A program made the translations under genes and the position numbers. A stretch of DNA of 64,000 nucleotides from Nematostella vectensis (taxonomy: Eukaryota; Cnidaria; Anthozoa; Actiniaria; Edwardsiidae): NCBI RefSeq assembly GCF_932526225.1, contig NC_064043.1, positions 5,261,501-5,325,500 on the forward strand. The letters run 5' to 3'. This document shows, piece after piece, positions 61,082 through 64,000 of the stretch. The first letter of the stretch is position 1; each line of letters opens with the position of its first letter. The notes under the pieces are model-generated. The model worked only from the letters and a program-made list of their open reading frames with translations. It was not told the origin of the DNA and ran no database searches.

Positions 61082-62037
61082 GTCATTAAGTGAATTCATG
61101 TGTATAATCTAAACTTTGCTTCATGATAAAAGAAGGCCTATTTTAGACTCTCAAATAGCGGTGTTTCCTGCTTTTACTATTGCTAACTTATTTGTTTTTG
61201 CGGAGTAAACTCATAGTTTAGGAAAATGTTTTGCCATCAAAGCTTAGATGTTATACATGAGTTTCTTTCTTCCACTTTGTAAAAGGATTACGTTTTAATA
61301 AAACAGGCAGTTCTCACTAGAAAGATTGTCGAATTTGCAGATGCTGATGAATACTCCAATGAATAGGCTACATGGGTGGCCCAGTATGTTAGCGCGTTGG
61401 CGTATGGGGCCACCGGTCGTAAACATTTTTAGTATCTTTGTTTCTCGGCCCTAAATTTCACTTTTTTAGCGTATATGAGCTTACCAAGAAGCTTGTGTTC
61501 TTCAGTTCCAAGATGGGACATTCTCAATACATATGTAATAGGATTTGAAATCTGAAGTGCTTATAAAATGGTTTATGTACTGTGTACACTGTACTTATGT
61601 ACTGTGTATACCATGGTCACCTCGGCGTCTTTTTTTTCTGAGGGACGATTACTTACGAAATTCCCTCAAAAACAATAGATGGTTCTAAATTCCCTCATGC
61701 ATTAATGATGAGGGAGATATAGTTTCTAAGTTTACCTGATGCATTAATAATGAGGGAAATTTAGATAAGACAAAATAATCTTTTGTCTTCTAAATCTCCC
61801 TCTACATCCGTGAATGAGAGAAATTTAGAACCAAGATGCTTGTCTTCTAGTTACCACCAGGGAAACAAATAGAAGGCAGCTTCCTGATTAGCCCACAAAT
61901 ACACCCTGCTCAAAGAGACCAGAGTATTTGATCTAGTGATACCTAAACAACATTAGACTAGATCCATGTGGGATGATTTTGATTGCTGTACGCATGCGTT
62001 CTAATGACGTCAAAGAACTAAATTGTAGATATGTAAA
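61082..62037. other. Intergenic, no gene seen
   Basis: AT-rich. Near 61640-61850 the strings gcattaat(g/a)atgaggga and aaattccctca / gagggaaatttag recur in both orientations, a small repeat with partial inverted symmetry. Confidence 0.55.
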
Positions 62038-62337
62038 GGGGGGGGGGGGGGGGTGAATAGGTTCGCGGATCGGCGGATTCGTACCCGAAATGCTCACGGA
62101 TTACGGATTTTGATGATTATTTCAGCGGATTGGCGGATTTTGGAAATTCGGCGGATCACGGATCAGTTAACAATTTGGGCGCGGATTTCGGATTTCGACC
62201 GCTTTGACGGTCGAATTTCGGATTTTAAATGAATTTCAATCGATGCTATTATTTATCTGTCAAACCATGCGGATCTAAAAAAAATCTGATCGGCGGATTT
62301 ACATACCCCTATTCACCCCCCCCCCCCCCCCCCCCCC
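62038..62337. mobile_element. Candidate element with poly-G/poly-C inverted ends and internal CGGAT repeats
   Basis: Starts with G16 then gtgaatagg and ends cctattcac then C22, a terminal inverted repeat of homopolymer plus 9 bases. It is flanked by TGTAAAG on both sides (62031-62037 and 62338-62344 region), which looks like a 7-base target-site duplication. The interior has more than ten copies of CGGAT in cggcggatt, acggatttt, gcggatttcggat and similar contexts, and a hairpin ttcgaccg-ctttga-cggtcgaa. Confidence 0.55.
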
Positions 62338-64000
62338 TGTAAAGCAAATATGTAAATCAACTATCAACTATGTCTGATTTGAGAATTGTTCGTGAAAATG
62401 TGGAGGGATAAAAAACAATGCGTATGCAATGCCCTGATCCATTGAACCGTGTTTGCTCATCCAACCTAATGTTACTCGTAGTTGCGAGTTTATTTCCTCG
62501 GTGATCATGGTATTATAAAGTTAAAGCATGGCATTTCGGGGAATTTAGTGATTTTATCTATCTATCTTCATTGGGAGTAAGGGAGTAAGGCAAATTCCTC
62601 TGAAGTGTATATAACATAACAAAAAACACAATATTTAAACACCAATGCTCTTTTTAAAGGGGGTCCTTACTTATTCCACCAACAAAAATTAACAAATGCC
62701 TTTGAAATTATATGCAGGAAGGTATGGGTTTATTGTTATCTTCATCTCTGGTGAACTAACAATTGATTTTGACTTATTAAAAATCCCTTCTAACAAACAA
62801 CAATTTGATTTGATATGGATTGATTACAATGAGTGTTCGGAAAGTCTTCTATACAAAGCGTTCTAGTATATCCTGTAAATAGTCAGTCTGTTTCTATTCC
62901 GAAGAACATGGCTTCGAACACGGGGGTTGAAGACATACTTGTGAGCGGGAATGGAGACTGAGCCATGACCATCACTGAGCCATCACCCCCTTCCCCCTTC
63001 AGCGAAAAGTAAGACACGCCCTAGGAGATAGGAGAGGTAAGAGAACCCAGAGGTCGTTTTGGTGCACTGTAAGAGTAAATCAGACGTGCTAACGTTGCGT
63101 GACACTGACGTTGCGTGACACTAACATTGCGTAATGTATGTTTTTGTTAGCTGTGATCGAGAGAAACGTAACACACACACCATAACCGATTCATTTTATG
63201 CGCAATCATATTTACCTTATGTTAGCGTATATTTTCAATTTTACAAACACCGTACAGTATCTGTTTATCATTTAGGAAGCTTAGAAACTTTTGCAGATTA
63301 AAAGCCCGGTAATACACAAAATTGACACCAATCATGTATGCCATAAGGCACATTCTTGCATGTTCGCTCTACCCCCTGTACCCATAATAGAGACAAAAGG
63401 GCACTCGCCAAGGATTTGGGGGACTATCCAACTTGGCTGCCTGTGGTACTCGCCGAGAACTATTTGATGGCCGTACTTATTTCTGGGCAGCCTGTAGTTT
63501 GATGAAACGTTAAGGCGGACACTCATGGACGGACAGCTCTACTTGACCTTATAGTATTACTTTTTTACCTCTGCACAACTGTTCTACTTTTCGATTCTAC
63601 CAATTCTAGTTAACAAACCCTTTTTTTCGGCAATCGAGCGAAAGTGGACGCTAACACGAAAGATGACTATTGGTAAATAACTAACCCTCACATTTAGATG
63701 TTCTATCTAGTGTTCTAAAGACCAAGGCCAGTAGTCTAAAGACCAATTAACCTTGATGAAAATACCTAGTTTTTTTCTCACTGCAAACTCGGTTTCCTTT
63801 CTCCCCGTTCTCGATTTTTTTAAAGATTACCCCGATGTCCCTGCGAGCCACTTTGAGTGACAACTAGAAGTCTGATCTGATCACGCATGCGCATCATCTT
63901 GCGCTGCGCATGGATTTTCTCCCGCCATCGTTTGATCGCACCTTACGCCAACTGTCGCTTCTTCGTACGTTGGCAGCGTTTGCAGAGATGTTGTTGCGGT
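62338..64000. other. Right end, no gene seen
   Basis: No long open frame or splice-consistent homologous exon recognised on either strand. Small direct repeats gttgcgtgacact / cattgcgtaatgt occur near 63090-63130. Confidence 0.5.

Noticed and set aside
1-64000. tRNA, rRNA or other structured RNA genes
   Set aside because: None recognised by eye; a covariance-model scan (e.g. tRNAscan or Rfam) would be needed to exclude small ones.

Overview
The window looks like nuclear DNA of a metazoan, most likely an anthozoan cnidarian (sea anemone or coral type). The coding part consists of vertebrate-like genes with many short, phase-consistent GT-AG introns. The non-coding part is AT-rich and full of minisatellites, MITE-like inverted-repeat elements and two decayed repeat-family coding remnants of kinds I associate with cnidarian genomes. 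The organism assignment is inference; nothing here is bacterial, organellar or viral. Gene models were spliced by hand from the sequence; identities rest on recalled family motifs, not on a database search.

Layout, left to right. (1) 229-4136, minus: 5' nine exons of RRP9 (U3 snoRNP WD-repeat protein), running off the left edge. (2) 5086-5800, plus: frameshifted gag-like remnant of a DIRS-type retroelement, which abuts and overlaps antisense the 3' end of (3) ATP23 (5763-7488, minus, six exons, HELIH zinc protease). (4) THEM6-like hotdog protein (7839-8800, plus, two exons), divergent from ATP23 with a 350-bp shared upstream region. (5) Intronless RAB9 GTPase (9536-10156, plus). (6) UBL3, a prenylated membrane-anchored ubiquitin-fold protein (14415-18548, minus, five exons), with two MITE-like elements in its introns. 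(7) A very large ARAP-type gene (22614-53410, minus, 44 exons recognised, about 1741 codons, last exon not found). It encodes SAM, a long proline/tyrosine-rich region, PH, PH, ArfGAP, ankyrin, PH, RhoGAP, RA and PH domains. Its 9.5-kb intron between the first two RhoGAP exons and its neighbours carry a decayed transposase-like repeat gene (29487-33767), a perfect 53-bp inverted repeat and a 1.8-kb minisatellite. (8) A two-exon GT31-family beta-1,3-glycosyltransferase (58696-60601, plus). The rest of the right end is non-coding as far as I can see, apart from a poly-G/poly-C-ended element at 62038-62337.

The genes do not form an operon. They are ordinary eukaryotic neighbours: ribosome biogenesis (RRP9), mitochondrial ATP synthase maturation (ATP23), endosome/membrane traffic (RAB9, UBL3), Arf/Rho signalling at phosphoinositide membranes (ARAP) and Golgi glycosylation (GT31). 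The most unusual material is the repeat content and some family-deviating details in ARAP (odd ArfGAP zinc finger, apparently one PH domain fewer before RhoGAP, duplicated YGN tyrosine motifs).
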